From assembly GCF_963678635.1 (NCBI RefSeq), contig NW_026971023.1, forward strand, positions 1 through 64,000: a stretch of 64,000 nucleotides of DNA, written 5' to 3'. Positions 45,633 through 56,530 of the stretch are shown piece after piece; the first letter of the stretch is position 1, and every line of letters starts with the position of its first letter. Below the pieces are notes generated by a model. The model saw only the letters and a program-made list of their open reading frames with translations. It did no database searches and was not told the DNA's origin. The DNA comes from Symsagittifera roscoffensis. Its lineage: Eukaryota; Xenacoelomorpha; Acoela; Convolutidae. Position numbers and translations under genes: made by a program.

Positions 45633-46031
45633 ATGGATAATTTTTCACTTCTGCAAATTATTGAAAGAATTCCTGAACTCAGGTTCAAGTACATGGGATC
45701 TTACCCCTTTGATAAAGTACCTCAACTAACAAAATACTCTTTTGCAATTGTTAACTCAGCTCCAAGCAATGATAGAGGGGAGCACTGGATCATGATGGCT
45801 CGATTGGATAAAACTTACTATTTTGCTGATTCATTGGGTCGGAAAAGAACAACTTATTCCTTTCTAACAAAAAAGTATCGGCGAATGGTTCCCCGAAAGC
45901 TACAAAAAACTGATAATTTGTGTGGATTTTACGCAATTTATTCAGCCTTTCTTCTTTTCAAATTCTACCAAACAAACTTGAATAATATTCATGATGTGCA
46001 TGTTTTGAGTTTTATAAGTAATTTTATGTAA
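45633..46031 (+). CDS. Polinton adenovirus-type cysteine protease
   Basis: The ATG at 45,633 opens 132 codons. The histidine in RGEHWIMMARL, the aspartate in YYFADSLGR and the cysteine in DNLCGFYAIYSAFL lie in the order and spacing of adenain/Ulp1-type proteases, which cut capsid precursors in adenoviruses. The motif A-D-S-L-G is typical. Translation might also begin in an upstream exon through the splice sites at about 45,536 and 45,606. It is the last gene before the right terminal repeat. Confidence 0.8.
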   Translation: MDNFSLLQIIERIPELRFKYMGSYPFDKVPQLTKYSFAIVNSAPSNDRGEHWIMMARLDKTYYFADSLGRKRTTYSFLTKKYRRMVPRKLQKTDNLCGFYAIYSAFLLFKFYQTNLNNIHDVHVLSFISNFM

Positions 46032-46055
46032 ATTTGTAGTTTTTTCATTTGTAAG

Positions 46056-46547
46056 TGTAAATTATGGCAGTAAGTTTACTATACGATGCAGTGATTTATA
46101 TACTTTCTTTGTAATTTATTTTTTTTTTAGATCAAATTAAACAAAATCTTATCGTGTTTTGAATTTTTTGGAAAAAATTTTTTTGATAAAAATTCCAAGT
46201 TTTTGCACAAAAACTCTTACCATTGACTTATCATGCACCAAAAAACTAAATACATAATCTTAATTCTACACGTAATTAACAATTATATGTTCCCAATTAG
46301 GTAACGCGCGCCAAAAATTTTTCCAAAAAACTTTTGTCAAAATTTTTCCAAATTTTTTCCCAAAATTTTTCCCGACACAAAAACATCGTATCTTAAAACA
46401 TGGGAAACCTACAACCTATCTTAAAATTTGGGAAATCTATTCCCTATCTTAATACATAGCATGGCGAACCGGAAATCTATAACGTATCTTAATACATGGG
46501 GTCCGCCATGCACCCCCTCCCCCACTTCAGCTCCAACATCTACTACT
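46056..46547 (-). repeat. right terminal inverted repeat of the Polinton
   Basis: This is the inverse of 28,799-29,390, ending in CTCCAACATCTACTACT. The motif CTATCTTAATACATGG or a variant occurs four times (about 46,387-46,500), against three times on the left. GGTAACGCGCGCC at about 46,301 matches the inner landmark of the left repeat. Confidence 0.9.
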
Positions 46548-49500
46548 CATGTAATTACCACAAACCTTTTTTCCGAACCCAATATTCAGAAAATTTTAAT
46601 AAATACGAAAAAAGTTTTGAAAAGAGATTAGTCATTTTAATTTTTTTCATGGTCGACGCAAACTGAAATAGTAAAAACTAAAAACTTTAAATCCCGGGGT
46701 AACATTCTATAAAAATGATAGAAATCTTGGAAGAAAAAGTTGTCCAGAAAACCAGGGTAGTACCAGGTTACAAGAACTAACACTAAAGAAAAACTAATGT
46801 TTTGGCGTTATCCGCAGTTATAATACACAAAAAGCAAATTTTTTCAGGAAGTGTCATTCCGAATTAGAAACACTACATCATAAATGTGAACTAAAACGAT
46901 TACAAATGCTACAATAACTCGCTTTAGCCGAACATTTTTTCAGAATACAGCTGTACCATGTGGATCTAAAAAAAGCCACATTGTAGTACAGCTCAACCCA
47001 AACAAAGACAAACATTATCTTCTAAGTCCACACCATACTTTGATTATACCTTTCACGAAATTCTCATTCATCTGAAAGCGTTCGCGCAATCAATAGGCAC
47101 TTACTCTAAATCAGATCGTCAAGAACTTCTCATTAAAAAGGATACAACTCTAAGGACAATCAAATGGTCAAAATCTACGAAAACTTGCTGAAACTGCACG
47201 CTTTTCAGACATATACCGACAAGACTACAGCTTATTTTAGAAAAATCAGAGACTATCTATATTTAAACGGTGAAAAAAATCGCTCAAAAAATACAAAATT
47301 TCACCAATCAAAGTTTTCAGTTTTAAAAATCGAAATTGAACTCCTAGTCTTTCTAGAACGGCCCTACGATATCTTAGAAAGATTGATTATTTTGTTCGCA
47401 AAGTCCAATTTTATAGGATTTCTTTCTCACTAAGAAAAAAAATCTATAACACATGCGCAGTATATACACAAGTCAATGGACAAGCTAGCTTAGCAAGCAA
47501 TCTATTTGCAGGATTTTTAGGAACTTTTTCCATCTGTATCAACAAAATCCTTCTTGAGGCACAATTTACCGAATACAATGTCAAATTATCTACAAAAACA
47601 AACACATACGATACTTCAAAAGACAATACAAATGCTACACATATATCATGATCACATTTACACAGCTTAAAAAATAACCAACCTCTATAATTATTCTGAC
47701 AAAGCTAAAGAAATACAGTTTCGACCACCGAACGAATACTACATACTCGTAACCTACAACGTAGTACTATTTGTCATATTTGTTCACTGACGATACACAC
47801 AAACAAATTGTTGAACAACCGCACAACTTAATTTTTTTTTCTTAAAACAACCATATTTTTAACCCTGATTCATTTTTTAATCATGACTCAAAACAAACAG
47901 TTTTTAAGACGATTACGAATTTTAACAACTCAGAAGTTGAAACTCCCGATGAATTCCTCGACTCACGATGAATTCCACACATTTTTACCACCATCTTTTC
48001 AACCCATAACTCTTACCCCAGTTGGAATCTCTCTTTCCTCTTCCCCGCACACTGACGCTACCCCTATCATTCCCCCTCTCTCAAGTAATGCACCCGATGT
48101 ACCCAGCCCTATCACAGACGACCAGCTAGAGCATGATTTAGATGGTTTTTTTACCCACCAGCATCAAATTCATAACACCAATAACTGGATAACCATTCAT
48201 CAACTAACCCACTCAGCTTCAAATTCCAAATCCTCTATCCCTTTCTGTCCAAATTGTCCACTTGCGTGCACACAGAATTTTGATAGTATGAAAAAACCCG
48301 AACACCACAAAACAATTCCTCAAAAGCAGCCCTTCATCAGCTCGACTTTTTTCCCATCTTGCACAACATACTAATACACCCGATCTTTTGTTACATAGCC
48401 TTCCCTCATTCCTCCAATACACCTATTACAATGGAGAAAACGCAGAGCAATGAGTACAATAGGTCGATGAACATTTCCTACTCCCAAAACGTTCATGGTT
48501 TTCATACTATAAATTCACTAACCCACTGAAAGTACCCCTAAGAAGGAATCCCGACAACGACAAATTTGTGACTCCATTACTCAGCAATTATCTATTGAAC
48601 TTCCTCTAGATCAGCTTGCAAAAAAAGGACTAAATAAAACACTACGCAGGTTCATGCCGAAAAAAGCTAACAGATATTCTGATAACAACAACTACGATCA
48701 TACTGTTGTAAGAAATTTGGAATATTCACCATATGACCTTGACCATAACACCAACGCACAACTAACCGAGCACTTTTTGTCAAATCAGAACACATTTTTC
48801 ACCTTGCTAGTACTAAAAAGTTCGTTGTTGAAAATTAAGCTAACACACAATTACACTTATTATGAATTCAAGCAACCACATTATCTCCACAGTTCACCAT
48901 CTTGCAATCCACATCATTGCTTCAGATTCATTAATTCTAAATACACAAACCCTTACTTCCGAAACTTCACATACCGTATTAAGTCTACTAGATTACACAG
49001 CATCCCCCTAACTACGATCCTATCCGACAGATGTACATCTCTTGCCCCTTGACTAGCAACTTACCGCTCGAAGAAACCCGCCCCATCATCGCCATCATCA
49101 TCCCGAATGAAAACATACAACCCATCGGAATAGCCGTATTAGTGACTAACCATAATTTTAAATTCAACCGTAAACATTAAAACCTCACACAAAAATCTAA
49201 CCAAGACTTGTTGGCTGTCACTGAAGAAGTCAATTTCATCAGAGCGCTTGAACATCTTTGACCACTTCATCGCACTAAAAACAGAATCCGCATACTTGTC
49301 AAAATTTTAATAGCCTCCGACACTATCAAAACTATAATCCCCCGTAGATTTTTTCCCGGCCCAGAATCTTTGTAAATATGATTTTATAATCTCACTATAC
49401 CAAATAAAAAAACACTCCTCATTTTCACACGTGCGTATCAATTTTTCCTGTGAGATTTCTTCACTCATTCATCTAAAAGAAAAAAAAAAGAAATAAACAT

Positions 49501-50208
49501 CAAACTTTATTTAAACTTTTCCTTTTCACTTAATCTAACTGTGTGAGATAAAATACATCGGTGAAATAAATTTAATGTTAAAGCAATAAATTAATAGAAA
49601 TGCTGTAAGTTCAAAATACAAAGACTTAATTTCCTAGTGAAGTAAATTAATGCTACTAAGCTTTCGATGTGTGCTTTTCCTTACAACATTTGACTTTCCT
49701 AATTTACTCGCCTTCAAAATTATTCGAAAGCACACTTTCCACTCAAATTGAGTTTTTTCGCCAACGTAGTTTTGTTTCATGAACAAATTTTAGCTTTAAC
49801 TTGCTTTCACGCAGTTTAAAAAAAAAATCCTTTAACCCGATTGGAAGGATTTCAAAAATAGCTTAATCTAACCAACGCAGCTTAGTAATGCCACAAAACT
49901 AACCGCATGTATGGAGTCTCATGGAACCCAATTCATATCAAACCCAGATTAAGACTGAATAAACTATTCTTTTGAAACCTGCTTTCAAGTTATATCAAAA
50001 CGACTTCAAACACAAAACTATCAAAAAACCACACAAAACACAACAATGTGTTTTTGAAAAAAGGACACAACCAAAGAACAAAAGACAAAAACACCTGATA
50101 AAGAGACGCAAAGTTAAACACAAAAAATATTGTGCTCAAAGAGACGGTAAAATTACACATTCACTCAGCAGAACGACGTCACTCGAAGTATATGCGCACA
50201 CCATTTGC
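46548..50208 (+). other. unidentified decayed coding-like stretch, G-poor
   Basis: The plus strand has few G and many A and C, unlike either side. Frames at 47,883-48,374 (rich in P, S and T, with SPITDDQLEHDLDGFF) and 48,654-49,052 look protein-like, and short protein-like phrases occur in other frames, so this may be a decayed coding region of a mobile element. It is broken in many places. A stretch CTAAAAGAAAAAAAAAAG at about 49,474 looks like a polypurine tract. I cannot name the family. Confidence 0.35.
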
Positions 50209-50210
50209 TA

Positions 50211-50450
50211 AGTTCCCGACCCTCAGTTTTTACTAAGAGTAGTTTTAGGGTGCGAGACTCTTTAAAATAACCAAAATAATAGAAACGCTTTAATAAAAAT
50301 TATAACTAAAATGACCTCACTAACAAGATACATATGGAAATATACAAGGTACAAATATTTCTTAGAATAAAAGAAACGAGCAGCAAAGCAATTTGAAAAC
50401 TCGATGAAATTCTGACTCTGGAATAATAAATAAATTTATTTGGTGCCGTA
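50211..50450 (+). other. possible solo LTR followed by primer-site-like sequence
   Basis: The stretch ends AATAAATAAATTTATTTGGTGCCGTAG. TGGTGCC after an AATAAA-rich end resembles the boundary between an LTR and its primer binding site in BEL/Pao- or Ty3-type elements. However, the start is not TG and no matching partner LTR is seen apart from the tandem copies. Low confidence; chance is a fair alternative. Confidence 0.15.
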
Positions 50451-51027
50451 GTCAGAACCCTCACAAGATTTAAAGTATAGAACCATCATTGCAGCAAAAG
50501 TAAAACATTGAACAAGAACAATGGCCAACTCGATGTTGAACTCACATACGAATCCTAGTCACTTGGCGCTTCACAACAAAAAGTCAAACCCCACCTCACT
50601 ATTCGATGAATAGTTGTGTATGCTTGTAGTCTTGCTCTACGACACGAAACCAACACATCAATGTACACATTTGAAATCTTGACACGATCACTCAACCCGA
50701 TCTGGGCACACGAGACCCACTTTTGAAGTACGAGCAACTGTATTCCTTCTTTCTCTACGAAGACAACTACTCAGCAATACGAGCAACTGTTTCTGTCTCT
50801 TCCATCACGAAACACTGTTTCAAATGATTCTAAATCATGAATCAAAAAACTTCTCCACCCAACCTTCACAATTACAAACATTACACTTAAAAACTTTATA
50901 AAACCCCGGATGGTTGAAACCAGTTCAAAACAAGTACTTATTTTCTCCGATTTTAGTTTTGATAAAATATCTCTGTGAAAAACTTAGAGCTAACTAATCA
51001 TGGTCAATTTTTCACAAAAATTTGTAA

Positions 51028-51053
51028 GGCTGAAACTTTTTATAGTTTCAGCC
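51028..51053 (+). other. perfect 10-bp-stem hairpin, conserved in three units
   Basis: GGCTGAAACT, six bases TTTTAT, then AGTTTCAGCC. The same hairpin is unchanged at 52,814-52,839 and 56,961-56,986, although the bases just before it differ in the third copy. It may be a structured RNA element or a cruciform. Confidence 0.5.
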
Positions 51054-51220
51054 TGAACAGAATAATTTTAAATTAGCAAACAGTTGCTCTTCTCCAAACA
51101 GTTCCTGATATCTAATCTCGCAAATACCAGTATACAATAGGTATATTGAGACTAGGAGATATAAGACTAAGATTAAGATCAATATTAGACTAAGAATTTA
51201 CAAGAATTTATCCGGCCGAT

Positions 51221-51295
51221 CAGACAATCGGACGGTGTACCTTATCAAACAATCGGACGGTGAACCTTATCAAACAATCGGACGGTGTACCTTAT
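51221..51295. repeat. 25-bp tandem repeat, three units
   Basis: Units start with CAGACAATCGGACGG or CAAACAATCGGACGG at 51,221, 51,246 and 51,271. The same array has three units at 53,007-53,081 and two at 57,155-57,204. Confidence 0.85.
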
Positions 51296-51996
51296 CTGAA
51301 ATCACTCTATGAGTTAAGCTCACAGTAGTTATTTTAAATTGAAAATTTTCAAAGCGTAATAATTTTATGAAAAATGGTTTCAGGAAAAGGTAAGGTAGGG
51401 GTTTAAGTAAGTAATCACTAGGCATCAGTAAAAACATCAATCTAGCTCAAATATGCAGCCACTTATGCTTTAAGAGTCAGAACAAACAAAAAACATTGCA
51501 TCACGTGGTTAGCTGGAAGTTATACTAAATTTCTATTGCGCATAAAACCGGAAGCATTCTCGAATGAACACTACTCAAAACGAAAACCCGCAGCAAAGTT
51601 ATACCCGGGTTGGCGTCCATAAACCGAAAATGCTTATCTTACAATTCCATACGAAGAAAACGCTGATCATACAATTCCATACATCAAACGTATGGAAAAA
51701 TGCTTCTCATACAGTTTCTACACAATTTCAAAAATCATCAGAAATAGATTCGAACTAGTTTCTGCGGCTATTTAAACCTAAAAAACCTTCTGGTGAAGAA
51801 AAAAAAAACATTTTTTTTTTGGAAAAAATGGTTATCATACAATGTCCATATAAGAAAATTGTATGACTAGCGTACTTTTGATGGTGGCAACAAAAAATTC
51901 CAAGTAACCTTTAAAATGCTCCAAAATTGTTTTGTTCTTCTTTTCAACTGCAAATGAAATTTTGTACTCAATACTCAAACAATTGTTTTCCAAAAA

Positions 51997-53780
51997 AGTT
52001 CCCGACCCTCAGTTTTTACTAAGAGTAGTTTTAGGGTGCGAGACTCTTTAAAATAACCAAAATAATAGAAACGCTTTAATAAAAATTATAACTAAAATGA
52101 CCTCACTAACAAGATACATATGGAAATATACAAGGTACAAATATTTCTTAGAATAAAAGAAACGAGCAGCAAAGCAATTTGAAAACTCGATGAAATTCTG
52201 ACTCTGGAATAATAAATAAATTTATTTGGTGCCGTAGTCAGAACCCTCACAAGATTTAAAGTATAGAACCATCATTGCAGCAAAAGTAAAACATTGAACA
52301 AGAACAATGGCCAACTCGATGTTGAACTCACATACGAATCCTAGTCACTTGGCGCTTCACAACAAAAAGTCAAACCCCACCTCACTATTCGATGAATAGT
52401 TGTGTATGCTTGTAGTCTTGCTCTACGACACGAAACCAACACATCAATGTACACATTTGAAATCTTGACACGATCACTCAACCCGATCTGGGCACACGAG
52501 ACCCACTTTTGAAGTACGAGCAACTGTATTCCTTCTTTCTCTACGAAGACAACTACTCAGCAATACGAGCAACTGTTTCTGTCTCTTCCATCACGAAACA
52601 CTGTTTCAAATGATTCTAAATCATGAATCAAAAAACTTCTCCACCCAACCTTCACAATTACAAACATTACACTTAAAAACTTTATAAAACCCCGGATGGT
52701 TGAAACCAGTTCAAAACAAGTACTTATTTTCTCCGATTTTAGTTTTGATAAAATATCTCTGTGAAAAACTTAGAGCTAACTAATCATGGTCAATTTTTCA
52801 CAAAAATTTGTAAGGCTGAAACTTTTTATAGTTTCAGCCTGAACAGAATAATTTTAAATTAGCAAACAGTTGCTCTTCTCCAAACAGTTCCTGATATCTA
52901 ATCTCGCAAATACCAGTATACAATAGGTATATTGAGACTAGGAGATATAAGACTAAGATTAAGATCAATATTAGACTAAGAATTTACAAGAATTTATCCG
53001 GCCGATCAGACAATCGGACGGTGTACCTTATCAAACAATCGGACGGTGAACCTTATCAAACAATCGGACGGTGTACCTTATCTGAAATCACTCTATGAGT
53101 TAAGCTCACAGTAGTTATTTTAAATTGAAAATTTTCAAAGCGTAATAATTTTATGAAAAATGGTTTCAGGAAAAGGTAAGGTAGGGGTTTAAGTAAGTAA
53201 TCACTAGGCATCAGTAAAAACATCAATCTAGCTCAAATATGCAGCCACTTATGCTTTAAGAGTCAGAACAAACAAAAAACATTGCATCACGTGGTTAGCT
53301 GGAAGTTATACTAAATTTCTATTGCGCATAAAACCGGAAGCATTCTCGAATGAACACTACTCAAAACGAAAACCCGCAGCAAAGTTATACCCGGGTTGGC
53401 GTCCATAAACCGAAAATGCTTATCTTACAATTCCATACGAAGAAAACGCTGATCATACAATTCCATACATCAAACGTATGGAAAAATGCTTCTCATACAG
53501 TTTCTACACAATTTCAAAAATCATCAGAAATAGATTCGAACTAGTTTCTGCGGCTATTTAAACCTAAAAAACCTTCTGGTGAAGAAAAAAAAAACATTTT
53601 TTTTTTGGAAAAAATGGTTATCATACAATGTCCATATAAGAAAATTGTATGACTAGCGTACTTTTGATGGTGGCAACAAAAAATTCCAAGTAACCTTTAA
53701 AATGCTCCAAAATTGTTTTGTTCTTCTTTTCAACTGCAAATCAAATTTTGTACTCAATACTCAAACAATTGTTTTCCAAA
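51997..53780. repeat. 1,786-bp unit, second tandem copy
   Basis: Almost identical to 50,209-51,996. Its right end continues past the duplication boundary into CAAAAAAATGTTGCATGC, which shows that the original sequence here is the longer 4.1-kb unit and that the first copy is a partial duplicate. Confidence 0.85.
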
Positions 53781-56530
53781 AAAATGTTGCATGCAAACTT
53801 CAACTTTTGTCTGCATAATGTTGTCCTTGATACATAAGAATTGAATTTTTTCCATTTCTCTGGATAACTTTCTTCAAACAAGCTAAGAATTACCTTCTAT
53901 TTCTTTTGTATGGCATTTTACATATGCTTTGCTGAATGTCTGATAATGTGAAAATTCTAAAACTTAAAAGTTTGATGCTATCAGTATATAGTTTGTGAAG
54001 AGAATTCTTTCAAAATTCACGTCGTTTCCAATGCAATGTAAGTGCCGGACGATCAACCCTTTGGTGACTCTAGTTTTGAGTAAACCATAGCATAAGTCTC
54101 TTGTCTTCTGTCACGAACAAATACCAAAAATTTTAAGATTCAAAATCAAAGCAAAATCAATTTTTTGGTTTTTGAAAAAAAATGCTTGTCCTACAGTTTC
54201 AATATTTGAAAAAAGGCTTGTTTTAGAGTTTTCTTAGCAATTATTGTATCTTTCGAATTGAAGGACAGTGTATGGCAAGCGTTTTTTCATATATGAGAAT
54301 TGTATGATAAGCATTTTCGGTCAACCTGGGTAGTTTGAAAACAGGAAATTTACTCAACGAGATGATAAACTAAATCAATCTGATAGAAAACAGATCCGAT
54401 AGTGATTTGTTTCAGTTAGTCGCAAAATATCAACACAACGACCGACGAAACACAAGTAATTTACGTTATTTAAAACCCATTGAACTTTATTGATTCTAGA
54501 GCGTAATCTAACAAAAGTTTAGCAGTTGAGTTTGAATTCAATCTTGAAATCAAAACAAAATTTGAACCGGCAAGACTTAAAGTTGCCAAAAAAAGCAAAT
54601 CAAGTAAACGCAACCTAATATGCGTCTTCCTTAATTTCCTTGAAGCTTAATAGTTAGGCTATCAAAAATAAAGCTTCTTGCGTATTCTGATGAAATTGGA
54701 AGAGACCAAAAAAAATAGAAATTTTGTTAATTACAAAAGTCAGGCAAAAACTTGATTTTAGTTTCCAAGTTTGAGCAAATTTGAAAACAGAACAAAATTT
54801 AAAGTGCTAAGATTCAAATTTGTCCCAAAAATCCGAATCCATTCAAAGCGACCTATAAATGCGTCTTCAATAATTTCCTTGAAAATTAAAAATTAAGATA
54901 CCAAAAAAGAAGTTTCTCGCTCCGCCTCATAACATTGGAAGAGACTTAAGACTGAATATATTTCAATTAATTACGAAAATAGGATAAAGATAATTGAATT
55001 TGAACGCCAGTTGAGCCAATTTGAACACGAAACAAATAATAAACGGAAAAGAAACTCTAATTTGCCGCAAAATTGCAAAGAAAAAATCAGCACGACCTAT
55101 GAATTCGTCCTCACTAACTTCCTTGAAACTTCTCGGTATGACCAAAACCTCCTTCTAAACAATTTCAAACAATTGCGTACAGAAAGTGTATAAAATCTGT
55201 ATGACAAGCTTTTTTTCCATAAATCAAAAAAAATTTTTTTTTTTCTAAATTTAATTTCTGAAAAAATTTGAGTTGTGTTGGTAACCCAACCTGAGTACCA
55301 AAGATCTTGATTTACTTGAAAAAATTGCAAAGACAATGTTCTGATTTGTCTAAGAGCTGTGGTACACAAAATATTTAACAAAAAAACAAACTTTTAAATT
55401 TTAGCCGAAATTTTCATTGATCTTTATTTTTAAATTTGAATTTCTGAAATATCAAACGAAATTTTGGCGTTTGCGAAATGGAAAACAATCTGATTTAGTT
55501 GAGCCAGGATTCGGTTATGCCTACAAACAAATAAATTTTCCATACAAAAATTTTAAAATTACTTAAAATTTTTGTCGTCGCCATGAAAAAATGCTAGCTA
55601 TAGAATTTTCATATATGCATATTGTATGATTATCCTTTTTTCTGAGCAGAAAAAATCTTTCATCAGTACTATGCACCGAATTTTACGCCACAACAAGAAA
55701 AAATTTTTGAAACTCATTGACACCATTTTAGCAAATTGCATGAAATTTGAATGACTATTTTTTTCCGAGGCAGTCTATGGAAATGTATGATTAGCCTTTT
55801 CAACCTATGGAGTCAACCCGGGTTAATGATTAAGCTACCAAAAAAAACTTCTCGCGCAACCTGATAAAAATTGAAGAGTCCGAAAAAAGTGAAAACTTTT
55901 GTTAATTGAGAAGTCAGAAAAAATTGGTTTTATTTGCCATTTGGAGCATATTTAAAAACAAAACAAAATTGAAACAGCTAAAACTCAAACTTGCCATAAA
56001 AGCGCAAAAAATTCAGCACGGCCTGTAAATGCGTCTGCTCTATTTTCCTTGAAACTTAATCGTTAGGCTATCAAAAACGAAGCTTCTCGAGCATCCTTAT
56101 GAAATTTGAAGAAACATATAATTGAAGATTTCTGTTGATTGCAAAAGTCAGATAAAAACTTGACTTTGTACAATAGTGAAAAAAAAATTAAGCTACTAAA
56201 CTCAAACTTGCCCCAAAGATTCAAAAAGTCAACGCGACCTAAAATGCAACTTCAATCATAACCTTGGCACTAACTGGTTAGGCTATTTAAGTTACATATT
56301 GATATTTCTTGCATAAAGTAAAATAAAACAAGTAGCGTGCCTCAGTTTAAGTTGGAACAATTTTACGGATGGATCAAAATTCCGCTTACGCGTTTTTAGC
56401 GCAAATTCTATGGCGCATTTATCACCCTAAATTGACCAAATTGACATTTTTTAAAGCCCACTTTACGAAAAAAAATTGCTGGCTAAATACCTTATTAGCT
56501 TTAGCTCAACACAACGATCTTTGAGAATGC
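52400..56530. repeat. 4.1-kb tandem unit A
   Basis: Landmarks here recur about 4.1 kb to the right: the block TGCTTGTAGTCTTGCTCTAC at 52,408 and again near 56,548, and GTGCCTCAGTTTAAGTTGGA at 56,338 and 60,421. Unit A contains the 1.8-kb sequence and about 2.7 kb more, rich in degenerate subrepeats. No gene is recognised. Its right end carries a stretch like the frame at 60,421-60,621. Confidence 0.75.
54500..56300. repeat. degenerate subrepeats of roughly 200 bp
   Basis: The phrases AAACTCAAACTTGCC, GCGACCTAtAAATGCGTCTTC, TTTCCTTGAAACTTAAT.GTTAGGCTATCAAAAA and GAAGCTTCTCGCGCA recur in this order at least five times, for example near 54,560, 54,800, 55,040, 55,985 and 56,200. The counterpart in unit B is about 58,620-60,370. 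It is an old satellite-like array and nothing in it looks coding. Confidence 0.65.

Larger units (their letters stand above)
28799..46547. mobile_element. nearly complete Polinton (Maverick), about 17.7 kb
   Basis: This virus-like DNA transposon has matching terminal inverted repeats starting AGTAGTAGATGTTGG, as expected for Polintons with AG..CT ends. It encodes the family's core set: protein-primed DNA polymerase B, a retroviral-type integrase, an FtsK/HerA-type packaging ATPase, an adenovirus-type protease, and major and minor capsid proteins. Four accessory genes (A-D) lie between polB and the morphogenesis block. No fusogen-like gene was recognised. It is broken, with roughly half a dozen or slightly more breaks spread over several genes, but most frames are long, so it is young compared with the fossils to its left. 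The flanking hexamers CCAATA (left) and CATGTA (right) do not match, so no target-site duplication is seen and the left side is rearranged. Confidence 0.92.
50209..51996. repeat. 1,786-bp unit, first tandem copy
   Basis: This begins GTTCCCGACCCTCAG and is followed by a second copy at 51,997 that differs visibly at only a base or two. Within it are the 25-bp repeats, the conserved hairpin and the TGTATGA motif pairs. Short minus-strand frames, for example at 50,555-50,737, are kept only because the copies are young. No gene is recognised. Confidence 0.85.

Noticed and set aside
28793-46553. Possible 6-bp target-site duplication around the Polinton
   Set aside because: CCAATA on the left and CATGTA on the right do not match.
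50211-50450. Complete LTR retrotransposon
   Set aside because: TGGTGCC after AATAAA-like sequence is suggestive, but there is no TG start, no matching second LTR apart from tandem copies, and no reverse transcriptase signature nearby.
50555-50737. 60-residue minus-strand ORF identical in two units
   Set aside because: The units are almost identical as DNA, so identity says nothing about coding. The third copy at 56.5 kb differs at both ends and no family is recognised.
51221-51295. CRISPR-like array
   Set aside because: The 25-bp units are directly adjacent with no spacers, and the context is eukaryotic.
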